Positions 25,654-34,628 of a DNA stretch of 64,000 bases are shown in pieces; positions within the stretch are counted from its first letter, which is position 1, and each line of letters starts with the position of its first letter. A program made the translations under genes and the position numbers. The stretch covers positions 5,146,001 to 5,210,000 of the forward strand of contig NZ_CP091881.1 in NCBI RefSeq assembly GCF_022163125.1. The letters are read 5' to 3'. The DNA comes from Paenibacillus sp. HWE-109 (GTDB taxonomy: Bacteria; Bacillota; Bacilli; Paenibacillales; NBRC-103111). The notes under the pieces were generated by a model. That model saw only the letters and a program-made list of their open reading frames with translations, made no database searches and was not told the DNA's origin.

Positions 25654-27204
25654 CTATTTGAAAACAGGTTCTTTCAAAGCAGACAGCTTCTCAAGAGAGT
25701 TCTTCTCTACTTCTGCATGCAAGCTATTTCCGTGAGAATCCATCGTTACTATTGCAGCGAAACCTTCTGTTTCCAAATGCCACATAGCTTCAGGAATGCC
25801 GAATTCCATATAGTCAACGCCTTCTACCTTCTTAAAGCATTGCGCGTAGTACTGGGCAGCACCACCGATTGCATTTAAGTAAACACCGCCGTGTTCTTTG
25901 AGAGCAGCCAATGTTTTCGGACCCATACCGCCTTTGCCGATAACAGCGCGAATACCGAACTTCTTAATAATTTCGCCTTGATAAGGCTCCTCCCGAATGC
26001 TTGTGGTCGGACCTGCCGCCTTGACGTGCCATTCACCGGATTCATCTTTGCTCATAACAGGCCCACAGTGGTAAATCGCCGCTCCGTTCAAATCAACCGG
26101 AGCATCATGGGTCATCAAATAACTGTGCAGCGCATCACGCCCTGTATGCATCGTTCCATTAATCACGACAACATCCCCGACTTTGAGACTACGGATCTGC
26201 TCTTCGGAAATCGGTGTTGTCAAGACAATTTCACGACGCTCATCTTGCGGTACATTTCTAGCTTCCTCTGCACTTGCTTCGAACGCTTCCTGGAAAGAAA
26301 CTTCCACGCCTCTTGGGTATGACCAGCCATTAATTTCGCCTGTCTCTGCGTTCAAAATCACGCCTTGACGGCGGAAAGCCCAACAGTTGTAAGCTACAGA
26401 AACGAAGAAGCTGGCTGGCAAACGATTCATAACGCCAACTTTGCAACCTAGCAAAGTCACTTGACCACCGAAGCCCATTGTGCCAATACCAAGCGTGTTC
26501 GCATGCTCCATGACATACTCTTCTACTTTGCGAAGCTCTGGATGCGGGTTCACATCGTCAACATGACGGAACAATTGATGCTTGGCTAATTCGTAACCGC
26601 TAGTTCGGTCTCCCCCGATGCCTACGCCAATGAATCCAGCGCTGCAGCCTTGACCTTGTGCTTGATATACAGCATGCATTACGCATTTGCGGATGCCGTC
26701 CAGATCGCGCCCAGCCTTGCCTAAGCCCTCAAGCTCAGCTGGCAGGCTGTATTGAATATTTTTATTCTCACAACCGCCGCCCTTGAGGATCAGCTTAACT
26801 TCTACGTCTTCGCGTTCCCATTGCTCGAAATGAACAACCGGGGTACCAGGTCCTAGATTGTCTCCACTATTAGCTCCTGTCAAGGAATCCACGGAGTTCG
26901 TGCGAAGCTTGCTTGCTTTGGTAGCATTGGCGACAGCTTCGAGAATTTGCTTCTTCATAATAATTTGGTTTGCTCCAACCGGACAGTGTATAATAAACGT
27001 TGGCATGCCTGTATCCTGGCAAATCGGAGATACATTGCATTCCGCCATATGAATGTTATCGGCAATTCGGGAAAGGGATAATGCAGAGCGAGTTCCTTTG
27101 TCCTCATTCTCTTGAGCCGCTTGCACGGCACGGCGCACATCACCCGGAAGGTTTGTTGACGTTTCGACAATTAAATCGTAGACGCTTTGATAGAAATGCT
27201 GCAT
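25654..27204 (-). CDS. Class I fumarate hydratase (iron-sulfur type)
   Basis: The protein has 516 residues and is cytosolic. It interconverts fumarate and malate in the citric acid cycle. The N-terminal alpha part has C-Q-D-T-G-M-P-T-F near residue 62 (a cluster cysteine), followed by G-A-N-S-G-D-N and K-G-G-G-C-E-N-K (a second cysteine). The C-terminal beta part (from about 330) carries I-N-G-T-M-H-T-G-R-D-A, Y-H-C-G-P and G-K-G-G-M-G. Both parts are fused in one chain as in FumA/FumB. A single gene with its own terminator, lying upstream of phoR. Confidence 0.92.
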   Translation of the reverse strand: MQHFYQSVYDLIVETSTNLPGDVRRAVQAAQENEDKGTRSALSLSRIADNIHMAECNVSPICQDTGMPTFIIHCPVGANQIIMKKQILEAVANATKASKLRTNSVDSLTGANSGDNLGPGTPVVHFEQWEREDVEVKLILKGGGCENKNIQYSLPAELEGLGKAGRDLDGIRKCVMHAVYQAQGQGCSAGFIGVGIGGDRTSGYELAKHQLFRHVDDVNPHPELRKVEEYVMEHANTLGIGTMGFGGQVTLLGCKVGVMNRLPASFFVSVAYNCWAFRRQGVILNAETGEINGWSYPRGVEVSFQEAFEASAEEARNVPQDERREIVLTTPISEEQIRSLKVGDVVVINGTMHTGRDALHSYLMTHDAPVDLNGAAIYHCGPVMSKDESGEWHVKAAGPTTSIREEPYQGEIIKKFGIRAVIGKGGMGPKTLAALKEHGGVYLNAIGGAAQYYAQCFKKVEGVDYMEFGIPEAMWHLETEGFAAIVTMDSHGNSLHAEVEKNSLEKLSALKEPVFK

Positions 27205-27280
27205 GACTGAAAATGACTCCTCTCAACTTGCAATTAATAATTATTACAAACTATTATACCATACAAGGAGATACCCTGAC

Positions 27281-28420
27281 ATGTCCAAAAGAATCGCAAT
27301 TACGATTCTGCTCAGCCTTATTGGCCTCTCGCTCTTGCTTACGCCGCTGCAGGCGAAGCGATCTCAAGATATCTATTATCAAGATCAGGTTGCTGTCCTC
27401 ATGTATCATCACATTCATGATCAAGATACCAGCTCCAGCACGATCACGACTGCGCTTTTTGAGAGGCAGCTGCAATCCCTGTTAAGCAAAGGCTATCATT
27501 TTATTTCACTAAATGAATTCAAGATGTACATGGATGGTGCATCGGTTCCTTCCAATGCGGTTCTGGTTACGTTTGATGACGGATACCAGAGCTTTTATAC
27601 GGCCGCTTATCCGATTCTGAAAAGCCTGCGAATTCCTGCGGTCAATTTCGTGATAACCAATGATCTCGCCAATCCGATGGGATCCTATATTCCTTCCATG
27701 TCCAAAGCTCAAGTCAGCGAGATGACACACGCGACGAACTTTATCGATATTGGGTGTCACACCAATAATCTCCACCATAAGCTGCCGAGCGGAGAGGCAG
27801 CTCTGGTAGGTCGGTTGGATGCTGAAAGCGATAGCGCTTATCAGCAGCGTGTTCTGACCGATACGCAAGCTTGCGTCGGCAAGCTTGCGGGCTTGACGGA
27901 CGCACCGCTCGACGCGATGGCGTACCCGTACGGCATCACGACGCCTGCGGCGACGGCACTGATCCAGCAGGCGGGCATCCGCTACGCCTTCACGATCTCG
28001 CCGGAGATGGCGACGCGCAGCGCCGATCATCTGCTTATCCCGCGGATCAACGCGGGCAGCCCCGGCATCACGCCGGAGCTGCTGCACCGCTCGATCCAGC
28101 GCAGGGTTACCGCGCAGCCCGGCAGCGCCGAGCAGCGCGTGGATGCGGCTGCCGCTGCCTCGCAGCTCGGCGGCAGCGCAAGTGCCGAAGGCGGAACGCT
28201 CCGCTTCCGCCTGGGGCAAGAGGCATTCACCCTGCAGGTGAATGCGACCAAGGCAACGCGCGGCGACGCGCGCGTGCAGTTGCGTGAGCCCGTGCTGCGT
28301 GAGCACGGGCAGATCACGATCGCGCTGGACGATCTCGCCGCGCTGATCGGGCAGCCGCTCGTCTACACCCCAGCCACCGGCAAGGTGGCAGCGCGGGTGG
28401 CGCCGAACGTCAAATCATAG
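27281..28420 (+). CDS. Polysaccharide deacetylase (NodB/IcaB-like) with GC-rich C-terminal extension
   Basis: The protein has 379 residues. A signal peptide or membrane anchor covers 6-25. The NodB domain has T-F-D-D-G-Y near residue 97 (metal-binding Asp) and C-H-T-N-N-L-H-H near 159, the H-T-x-x-L-H form seen in IcaB/PgaB-type poly-N-acetylglucosamine deacetylases, so a surface or biofilm polysaccharide is a reasonable substrate. The last 95 residues (alanine-rich linker, then a beta-rich stretch) resemble a copper-amine-oxidase-like stalk domain. The start at 27281 follows AAGGAG by 10 bases. DNA from about 27870 on is far more GC-rich than the first half. Confidence 0.8.
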   Translation: MSKRIAITILLSLIGLSLLLTPLQAKRSQDIYYQDQVAVLMYHHIHDQDTSSSTITTALFERQLQSLLSKGYHFISLNEFKMYMDGASVPSNAVLVTFDDGYQSFYTAAYPILKSLRIPAVNFVITNDLANPMGSYIPSMSKAQVSEMTHATNFIDIGCHTNNLHHKLPSGEAALVGRLDAESDSAYQQRVLTDTQACVGKLAGLTDAPLDAMAYPYGITTPAATALIQQAGIRYAFTISPEMATRSADHLLIPRINAGSPGITPELLHRSIQRRVTAQPGSAEQRVDAAAAASQLGGSASAEGGTLRFRLGQEAFTLQVNATKATRGDARVQLREPVLREHGQITIALDDLAALIGQPLVYTPATGKVAARVAPNVKS

Positions 28421-28445
28421 AAACAAAAGGAGTGCAACAAACGGA

Positions 28446-29048
28446 ATGGATCATCATTTTTTTGCTTATTTATACCGTCTCAAATATATTGATCGGTGGA
28501 GTCTCATGTGGAACATGCGCAGAGAAAATGTAGCTGAGCATTCTTTCTACGTCTCCACAATCGCTCATATGCTCTGTACGATTGCCAATGAAGTTTACGG
28601 CCGCAATGTGCCTACAGATCGCGTGGTTTCCATCGCTTTGTTCCACGACGCCTCCGAGGTTCTGACCGGAGATATTCCACAACCTGTGAAGCATAACAAT
28701 GAGCAAATTCTACGAAACTTCCGTGAAATTGAAGATGTTGCGGTCGAACGTTTAATCCAGACTATCCCACCGGAAATCAGCGGTACGTATCGGAGTTTAA
28801 TCCAGGATCCTGATCCTGAACTATATCGTTGGGTGAAAGCTGCTGACTTGATCGAAGCCTATATCAAATGCTTAACCGAACTTTCTACTGGCAATCGCGA
28901 ATTCGTCGTCGCCAAACAGCAAGTCCTGGAAAGCTTGCGCAACATGAACATGCCGGAAGTCGACTACTTCCTTGAGCATATGAGCGCCTCCTTCGAGAAA
29001 ACACTGGACGAGATCACCCTGAATCCCCCAACAAACAATGAAACCTAA
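28446..29048 (+). CDS. HD-domain nucleotidase, YfbR-like
   Basis: The protein has 200 residues. The HD metal-binding residues are H in A-E-H-S-F-Y near 33, H-D in A-L-F-H-D-A-S-E near 68-69, and a distal Asp near 137. N-terminal R-x-x-x-I-x-R-W residues match YfbR-type 5'-deoxyribonucleotidases, which dephosphorylate dNMPs in the cytosol. It lies 25 bases after the deacetylase stop with AAGGAG upstream, so probably co-transcribed, though no functional link is evident. Confidence 0.82.
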   Translation: MDHHFFAYLYRLKYIDRWSLMWNMRRENVAEHSFYVSTIAHMLCTIANEVYGRNVPTDRVVSIALFHDASEVLTGDIPQPVKHNNEQILRNFREIEDVAVERLIQTIPPEISGTYRSLIQDPDPELYRWVKAADLIEAYIKCLTELSTGNREFVVAKQQVLESLRNMNMPEVDYFLEHMSASFEKTLDEITLNPPTNNET

Positions 29049-29054
29049 CATCAG

Positions 29055-29097
29055 AAAAACCTCAATTCCACTCTTCTTTGTGGAATTGAGGTTTTTT
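29055..29097. terminator. Bidirectional terminator
   Basis: A perfect stem of AAAAACCTCAATTCCA with TGGAATTGAGGTTTTT follows the YfbR-like gene. Runs of A and T on both sides allow use from the convergent minus-strand gene as well. Confidence 0.88.
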
Positions 29098-29161
29098 GCA
29101 CCGACCCGAAGAAAAAGCCGCCCACCAAGCCGAAATACGCGCTCAAGGACAGCCCTGTCTT

Positions 29162-29596
29162 TTAAGACAGCAATTGTGGATTTGTCATAAACAAAACAGC
29201 CAGGATAACCGCTACAGCCGCGATCCAGCTGAAAGTCTTAATTTTTGCAGCATCGGCTGCTGTGCTCTTGCCAGCTTTGGCGTTGGCGATTAGTTTCTTA
29301 ATTCTTCCACCAATCATTCCTGTTACTGCTCCGACAATCAGAAGAAGAACGACAGCCAAGATCATCCAAAGCACAGACGGTCTAGGATCGATTTGACTGA
29401 TCATCGCGCCACCTGTAAGGAAACTGACAATCAGTGAGAACTGGCCAACCCGGTTAAACGTGGAAAGCAAGCCCGCAAAACTCTCTTGTGCTGCTCCGGA
29501 CAGCGCAGATGCACGTCCTACGATGAAAGGGAACACCACATAAGCGCCAAGCAATAGAGCGCTGACAACATGCAAAAAGATCATAGTCTGAAACAT
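29162..29596 (-). CDS. Small four-helix membrane protein
   Basis: The protein has 144 residues with four hydrophobic segments (about 3-25, 50-70, 75-97, 122-140) and a lysine-rich cytosolic loop near 100-118. There is no recognisable catalytic motif; it resembles small integral membrane proteins of unknown role in Bacilli. The start at 29596 is 7 bases after GGAGGG; a longer frame to 29710 lacks a site. Confidence 0.65.
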   Translation of the reverse strand: MFQTMIFLHVVSALLLGAYVVFPFIVGRASALSGAAQESFAGLLSTFNRVGQFSLIVSFLTGGAMISQIDPRPSVLWMILAVVLLLIVGAVTGMIGGRIKKLIANAKAGKSTAADAAKIKTFSWIAAVAVILAVLFMTNPQLLS

Positions 29597-29748
29597 GAAA
29601 CACCCTCCGCAATAGTAATGAAATGTTTTCCTTTTCAGTATACCCGAATTGGAATGTTCACCACAAGAAAGCGATCCCATGAATAAACCAAATTCACGAT
29701 AACTACACATAAATGTGTCTATTTATAGTGAATAAGGAATGTTCGAGA

Positions 29749-31119
29749 TTATGAAAACTTGATTATCCCTACCGAATGCAAGAACACGCAAACGATCAGG
29801 ATTGGAGCTACCACACGAAGCAGGAAAATCCAGGCGGCATACCAAAAGCCTTTCAATCCTGCTTCTTCGCCAGCTTTCTTCCATGCATAGCCTGTAAATA
29901 AAGTAACGACTAAACCACCGAATGGCATCAGCACATAGGACGTTATAAAATCCATCCAATCAAAAATACTTTTGCCTCCTGGATGAAAGTCCCCCAGCAC
30001 GCCGCCAACCGATAGTCCTGCCGGAACCCCCACGCAGAAGCAAACGACTGATAAGATAATAGCTGATTTTTTGCGGCTCCACTGCCATTTATACATCGCA
30101 TACGCGACGGGCACTTCCAGAATGGAAATGGCGGAAGTTAACGCTGCAATAGCAAGCAACAAGAAGAATAAACCGCCGAAGAAGAAGCCAAACGGCATTT
30201 GTGAGAATGCTGCAGGCAGCGCCATGAACGCCAAACCTACGCCTTCGCCTGGCTCAAGCCCGTAGGAAAACACAGTAGGGAAAATAACAAGACCTGCGAT
30301 GAAGGCATACACCAGATCACCGAAACCAATAGCTAGCGTCGCTGCGCCAAGCGACTGTCTTTTTTCTACATAGGAACCGTAAGTTAACATACAGCCCATC
30401 CCGAGGGATAGGGAAAAGAACGCATGTCCCAAAGCAACTAGGGCAGATTCTGCATCCAGCTTGGAAAAGTCCGGTTTCAAGAAAAAGGACACACCTTCTG
30501 CTGCCCCTGGGAGCGTAAGCGAACGAACCATGAGAATCAACAAGATGACAAGAAAACCGGGAATCAAAATTTTATTGAATTTCTCAATACCACCAGAAAC
30601 CCCTTTGGCTAGAATCCAGCCTGTAATCAGCATAACCACAGCCTGCCAGAAGATCGGCCAGTAGCCTGAAGCAAAGGACACAAACTTGGTTTTATAGTCG
30701 GAGCCTTCTTGAAATAGCAGGCCGCTGAAAGACTCCACTGTATAATGCAACGTCCAACCCGCGACTACGGCATAGTAGGACATGATCATGAATGCAGTGA
30801 GGATGGACAGCAGTCCGAATGCCCCCCAATATTTTTTACCAGTCAGATTAAAAAAAGATACCGAAGCATTGCCTCTGCCTCCGCGGCCAATTGTCATCTC
30901 CGCAAGCAATATGGGTAACCCTACAATAATTAAACAAATAATAAACAACAGGAAAAAGGCTGCCCCGCCGTGCTTCCCTGTAATATAGGGAAACTTCCAC
31001 ATGTTGCCTAACCCTACCGAACTGCCAATCGCAGCCAAAATAAAACCAGATTTCGTGAAGCGCTCGACTGTTCCTTTTTTCTTGCTCTCAACTTGTCCCG
31101 CTGTATGATTGTTGCTCAT
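29749..31119 (-). CDS. Sodium-dependent transporter of the SNF (neurotransmitter:sodium symporter) family
   Basis: The protein has 456 residues with about 11-12 membrane segments. The family signature is present: G-S-S-V-G-L-G-N-M-W-K-F-P-Y near residue 27 and G-G-G-A/G-A-F-like region following (H-G-G-A-A-F-F). Bacterial members such as LeuT carry amino acids with sodium. It is 51 bases after an amino acid ABC ATPase gene and may be part of that operon. The start at 31119 (M-S-N-N-H) has TAGGAG upstream at rather long spacing; 31164 is a possible alternative without a clear site. Confidence 0.85.
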   Translation of the reverse strand: MSNNHTAGQVESKKKGTVERFTKSGFILAAIGSSVGLGNMWKFPYITGKHGGAAFFLLFIICLIIVGLPILLAEMTIGRGGRGNASVSFFNLTGKKYWGAFGLLSILTAFMIMSYYAVVAGWTLHYTVESFSGLLFQEGSDYKTKFVSFASGYWPIFWQAVVMLITGWILAKGVSGGIEKFNKILIPGFLVILLILMVRSLTLPGAAEGVSFFLKPDFSKLDAESALVALGHAFFSLSLGMGCMLTYGSYVEKRQSLGAATLAIGFGDLVYAFIAGLVIFPTVFSYGLEPGEGVGLAFMALPAAFSQMPFGFFFGGLFFLLLAIAALTSAISILEVPVAYAMYKWQWSRKKSAIILSVVCFCVGVPAGLSVGGVLGDFHPGGKSIFDWMDFITSYVLMPFGGLVVTLFTGYAWKKAGEEAGLKGFWYAAWIFLLRVVAPILIVCVFLHSVGIIKFS

Positions 31120-31170
31120 GATGAATAATAAACTCCTAACGTTATTGGATACATTGTCATTCATTCAAAT

Positions 31171-31893
31171 CTAAAGAATTTTGCTCAGAAAGGCTTGCGT
31201 ACGTTCATGCTTGGGTGAATCGAACAATTCGGAAGGTGTTCCTTCTTCTACAATGTACCCCCCATCCATGAAGATAACGCGGTCTGCCACTTCGCGAGCG
31301 AAGCCCATTTCATGTGTGACGACAATCATTGTGATCCCTTCTAGAGCCAAATCCTTCATAACCTGCAGCACTTCGCCGACCATCTCGGGATCAAGCGCGG
31401 AAGTCGGTTCATCGAATAGCAGGACACGCGGATTCATCGCCAAGGCCCGGGCAATCGCTACACGCTGCTGCTGTCCACCAGATAATTGATCAGGGTAAAC
31501 ATCCCTTTTCGCAGCCAATCCAACCTTTTTAAGCAGTCCCAATGCCTGTTGCTCATTTTCCTGCTTATTTTTCTTTTTAATATGTTTAGGAGCCAGCATG
31601 ATGTTTTCCAGAACGGTCAGGTGTGGGAATAAATGAAAGAGTTGGAACACCATCCCTACATTCTCGCGCAATTGATCAATATTCGTTAAGGGTGAAGTCA
31701 CTTCGACATCGCCGATTACCACGTTACCGGATGTCACATCCTCAAGCAGGTTCAAGCATCGCAGAAAGGTACTCTTGCCTGATCCGGAGGGTCCAATCAC
31801 ACAAACCACTTCTTTTTCTCGAATCGTTGTTGAAATATCTTTCAGCACTTCATTCGTCCCGAATTTCTTTTTCAAATGCTGTACGACGATCAT
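31171..31893 (-). CDS. Polar amino acid ABC importer ATP-binding protein (GlnQ type)
   Basis: The protein has 240 residues, the standard GlnQ length. Walker A G-P-S-G-S-G-K-S-T is near 31, signature L-S-G-G-Q-Q-Q-R near 135, Walker B L-L-F-D-E-P near 157, and switch T-H-E-M-G near 193. The start at 31893 follows GAGGAGG and overlaps the permease stop (ATGA). A longer frame to 31980 is inside the permease gene and is not needed. Confidence 0.9.
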   Translation of the reverse strand: MIVVQHLKKKFGTNEVLKDISTTIREKEVVCVIGPSGSGKSTFLRCLNLLEDVTSGNVVIGDVEVTSPLTNIDQLRENVGMVFQLFHLFPHLTVLENIMLAPKHIKKKNKQENEQQALGLLKKVGLAAKRDVYPDQLSGGQQQRVAIARALAMNPRVLLFDEPTSALDPEMVGEVLQVMKDLALEGITMIVVTHEMGFAREVADRVIFMDGGYIVEEGTPSELFDSPKHERTQAFLSKIL

Positions 31894-32546
31894 TGGGATG
31901 CGAACCTCCTCTCGAATGCGCGGGATAAGCGGGATAACAGATAGATAATGACGAAGTAGATGATGCCAACAGCACCCCATATTTCAAAAGCACGATAATT
32001 AGATGAAATAATGATTTCCCCGCTCTGTGTCAATTCGTTAATTCCAATGACCGACAATAGCGATGTATCCTTAATACTTACAATGAATTGATTGACAAAA
32101 GCAGGCATCATTCGGCGAATAGCTTGCGGCAAAATGACCAACCGCATCGTTAACCATTTGCTTAATCCCAAGGAGCGAGCCGCCTCCATCTGTCCCTTGC
32201 TGATAGAGATAATTCCAGCACGAAAAATTTCCGAGATATAGGCGCCCGCATTTAAACTGATGGCAATTATGCCTGCGGTCTCTGCGGGTATTCGAATCCC
32301 TAAGAAAGCCGGAATGCCAAAATATTCAAAGAAGACCTGTACTAACAAGGGGGTCCCCCGAATGATATCCACATAAAAAGTAGCTATCGTTCGTAGAATT
32401 TTACTTGATGATACATTCATCAATCCCGTAATCAAGCCTATTAAAAAAGCTATCGGCAACGAGATGACAACAATTTTGAAAGTAATTAGAGCGCCTTTCA
32501 ACAACATAGGTAGTGCATCTACAATAACCTGCAACGATGAAGTCAC
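31890..32546 (-). CDS. Polar amino acid ABC importer permease (GlnP/HisM type)
   Basis: The protein has 218 residues with five hydrophobic segments. The family loop is Q-M-E-A-A-R-S-L-G-L-S near residue 118, followed by I-L-P-Q-A-I-R-R-M-M-P. The start is a GTG (32544-32546) with AAGGAAGG about 11 bases upstream. It forms the membrane channel of the importer with GlnQ-type ATPase and the lipoprotein upstream. Confidence 0.88.
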   Translation of the reverse strand: MTSSLQVIVDALPMLLKGALITFKIVVISLPIAFLIGLITGLMNVSSSKILRTIATFYVDIIRGTPLLVQVFFEYFGIPAFLGIRIPAETAGIIAISLNAGAYISEIFRAGIISISKGQMEAARSLGLSKWLTMRLVILPQAIRRMMPAFVNQFIVSIKDTSLLSVIGINELTQSGEIIISSNYRAFEIWGAVGIIYFVIIYLLSRLSRAFERRFASQ

Positions 32547-32579
32547 CGGATCCCCAACCTTCCTTGATTGAATTCATCA

Positions 32580-32636
32580 TGGCGCTAACCTTCTGCCACC
32601 CAATGGAAAAACTTAGGTTGCCTGAAAGTTAGCGCA
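32580..32636 (-). other. Hairpin after the amino acid-binding protein gene, without T-run
   Basis: GCGCTAAC (32582-32589) pairs with GTTAGCGC (32628-32635), with a weaker AACCT/AGGTT inner pairing. No T-run follows on the minus strand, so it more likely stabilises the upstream binding-protein mRNA than terminates fully. Confidence 0.55.
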
Positions 32637-32644
32637 TGTGTGAT

Positions 32645-33448
32645 CTATTTTGTGGATTTCCCCATATATGTGTTGATGATCTGATCATATTTCCCGTTGT
32701 CTTTCAGCTTCTTGAGTCCATCATTGATTTTTTTCAGCAATTCCTCATTCTCTTTACTCACCGCGATACCATAGTTGTCACCGTTCAGACGATCACCTAC
32801 AATTTTCAGCTTGGAATTGGGATCAATGGCAATCTTGTAGGAGATCACCGGATAGTCTTCTATAGTAACATCTGCATTTTTGTTCGCTACTTCTTGATAC
32901 ATGGACGGGCTATCATCGAAATATTTCACTTGGGCACCATATTTTTTGCCATATTCATCGGCAAGCTTAGATCCAGCAGTTCCTTTTTTTATCGCAATGA
33001 CTTTTCCCTTGAGGTCCTCAGGTGTCTTAATCGTTGTATTATCTTCACGAACAATTAGCGAAAGCCCCGCTTGATAATAGGAATCCGAAAGTCCTACAAC
33101 CTGTTTGCGTTCGTCTGTAATACTGATACCGGCTACAGCGCCATCCAATTGCTTAGCCGTAATTGCAGGAATAATTCCTTTGAAATTCATTGGTTTGATT
33201 TCAACTTCGAAACCTTCTTCTTTGGCAATTGCATTCAGTAAATCAATATCGATTCCGATGTACTTGCCATCTTTTTGGAACTCAAAGGGGGGATATGTCG
33301 CATCCGTACCAAACGTGTATTTTTTTACCGTTGTTGAAACAGGTTGCGAGGATTCCTTAGATGGATTAGCTGTAGTTGCACTATTTCCACATGCAGTAAG
33401 AGATATAATGATAACCGTCCCCAATAAGACTGATAAACCTTTTTTCAT
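32645..33448 (-). CDS. Polar amino acid ABC importer binding lipoprotein
   Basis: The protein has 267 residues. The lipoprotein signal ends L-T-A-C-G at about residue 20. The mature part is a family 3 solute-binding domain (F-G-T-D-A-T-Y-P-P-F-E-F near 50, D-I-D-L-L-N-A-I near 70, G-T-A-G-S near 135). The likely ligand class is glutamine or another polar amino acid. It is the first gene of the importer operon and lies downstream of glnK-glnL, whose regulators in B. subtilis respond to glutamine. Confidence 0.88.
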   Translation of the reverse strand: MKKGLSVLLGTVIIISLTACGNSATTANPSKESSQPVSTTVKKYTFGTDATYPPFEFQKDGKYIGIDIDLLNAIAKEEGFEVEIKPMNFKGIIPAITAKQLDGAVAGISITDERKQVVGLSDSYYQAGLSLIVREDNTTIKTPEDLKGKVIAIKKGTAGSKLADEYGKKYGAQVKYFDDSPSMYQEVANKNADVTIEDYPVISYKIAIDPNSKLKIVGDRLNGDNYGIAVSKENEELLKKINDGLKKLKDNGKYDQIINTYMGKSTK

Positions 33449-33564
33449 ATAAGAACCCCTTTTCCCTAATTAATTTGTAAGTACGAATGATTGGATCACT
33501 TGCTAAATACACTCTACCCCCTGCTCTACAGCAACATACAGAATCCTACAAAACTAATCACACG

Positions 33565-33590
33565 ACATGAAAATATAGTTTACATGAAAA
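33565..33590 (-). promoter_or_regulatory. Direct repeats upstream of the amino acid importer operon
   Basis: ACATGAAAA occurs at 33565-33573 and 33582-33590, an exact direct repeat of 17-bp period, about 115-140 bases before the binding-protein start. It is a candidate site for GlnL, which in B. subtilis binds direct TTTTGT repeats. The motif differs, so this is only a candidate. Confidence 0.4.
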
Positions 33591-33651
33591 TCGTCTCATT
33601 CCATCTACATAAATTTGTATCCGATTACATTTCTATCCGATATGTTTTTGA

Positions 33652-33668
33652 TGTGATGATATATCACA
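33652..33668. promoter_or_regulatory. 17-bp palindrome TGTGAT-N5-ATCACA
   Basis: A perfect 6-5-6 inverted repeat in the gap between glnL and the importer operon. It resembles a Crp-type site with one extra central base. No regulator is assigned. Confidence 0.35.
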
Positions 33669-33673
33669 GTGAA

Positions 33674-33732
33674 ATAAAAAAGGAATTCCCCCTCCTAGTC
33701 CACTGCCTCCAGACTCGAAAGATGAATTCCAT
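33674..33732 (-). terminator. Terminator after glnL
   Basis: GGAATTC (33682-33688) pairs with GAATTCC (33724-33730), followed on the minus strand by CCTTTTTTATTTC. The inner loop is long with partial GGAGG/CCTCC pairing. Confidence 0.65.
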
Positions 33733-33734
33733 TC

Positions 33735-34628
33735 TTAATGATTTACCTTCTCCAACGTCTCCATATAAAAAACTTGTAAAAACTTTTTGATGTTTATTTT
33801 TCCTTTTTCGGGAGATTGTTCTTCGTCCATCACTTTCATCCGCATCCGAACATCCTGGAAATCGAAGTACAGCGGGGCATAATATTCAAACTTAGGATTA
33901 CTGTAATCCGTAAGTCCAATGGACGCCATATGATTGAGAGCAGACATAATCGTTCGCCGAATGCGCTGTTCAATCGCCTTGCTTTCTTTGTCAACTTCTT
34001 TCTGGCTTTGCTTATAGGTATGAGCAACTGACTCGTACAATTCTTTTAATGGAGGGAAGCTGGTTACCTGTCTCTGTTCGATCGCATACTCCATAACGGC
34101 CACAATATCCTTACTGCCAATCTCCCCGATAATGCCTAAATCCATCAGAATCGGCTTCACAACATCACGAACTTTGCGCACTTTCCGGACAGTCGTTAAT
34201 TCAGTGATATCCAATTTGGCCAATGACTGCTTGATCTCTGTAATATAGCGCTCGTACTTCCACTGATCATTTACTTTACTTAATACATGTTCTACTTCTA
34301 CTCGGTTAATCGGCTTATGGATAAAAAATTCAATCCCCTTTTGATAAGCCTCTCCGACCATGTCTTTGTTTTCAATTTGCGAAATCATAATAAATTTTCC
34401 GTTGTAATCCATGCTTTTCAAGCGTTTGATGGTCTCAATACCGTCCTGATCGGGCATTAATAGATCAATCAATACAACATCCGGCTTCGATTTAAGGATC
34501 ATATGAACTCCCTCAATGCCGCCTTCTGCCATTCCTATTACTTCGCCAATGCCGCATTCCTCAATAATATCTTGCAGCATACTCCTGCAGACGAGATCAT
34601 CATCTACGATTATGATCGAAAGTGCCAT
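33735..34628 (-). CDS. glnL: GlnL-type response regulator with YcbB DNA-binding domain
   Basis: The protein has 297 residues. The receiver domain has D-D-D near residue 9-11, the phospho-acceptor Asp in L-I-D-L-L-M-P near 55, and K in I-H-K-P near 105. The C-terminal part (about 150-295) matches the YcbB-type DNA-binding region, not the common winged helix. B. subtilis GlnL activates glutaminase and glutamine transport genes. It overlaps the kinase gene by 29 bases, and the amino acid importer lies directly downstream. Confidence 0.82.
   Translation of the reverse strand: MALSIIIVDDDLVCRSMLQDIIEECGIGEVIGMAEGGIEGVHMILKSKPDVVLIDLLMPDQDGIETIKRLKSMDYNGKFIMISQIENKDMVGEAYQKGIEFFIHKPINRVEVEHVLSKVNDQWKYERYITEIKQSLAKLDITELTTVRKVRKVRDVVKPILMDLGIIGEIGSKDIVAVMEYAIEQRQVTSFPPLKELYESVAHTYKQSQKEVDKESKAIEQRIRRTIMSALNHMASIGLTDYSNPKFEYYAPLYFDFQDVRMRMKVMDEEQSPEKGKINIKKFLQVFYMETLEKVNH

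Noticed and set aside
27509..28306. 265-aa minus-strand frame antisense to the deacetylase gene
   Set aside because: Long antisense frame caused by GC-rich codons; the plus frame has NodB motifs, a signal peptide and a ribosome binding site.
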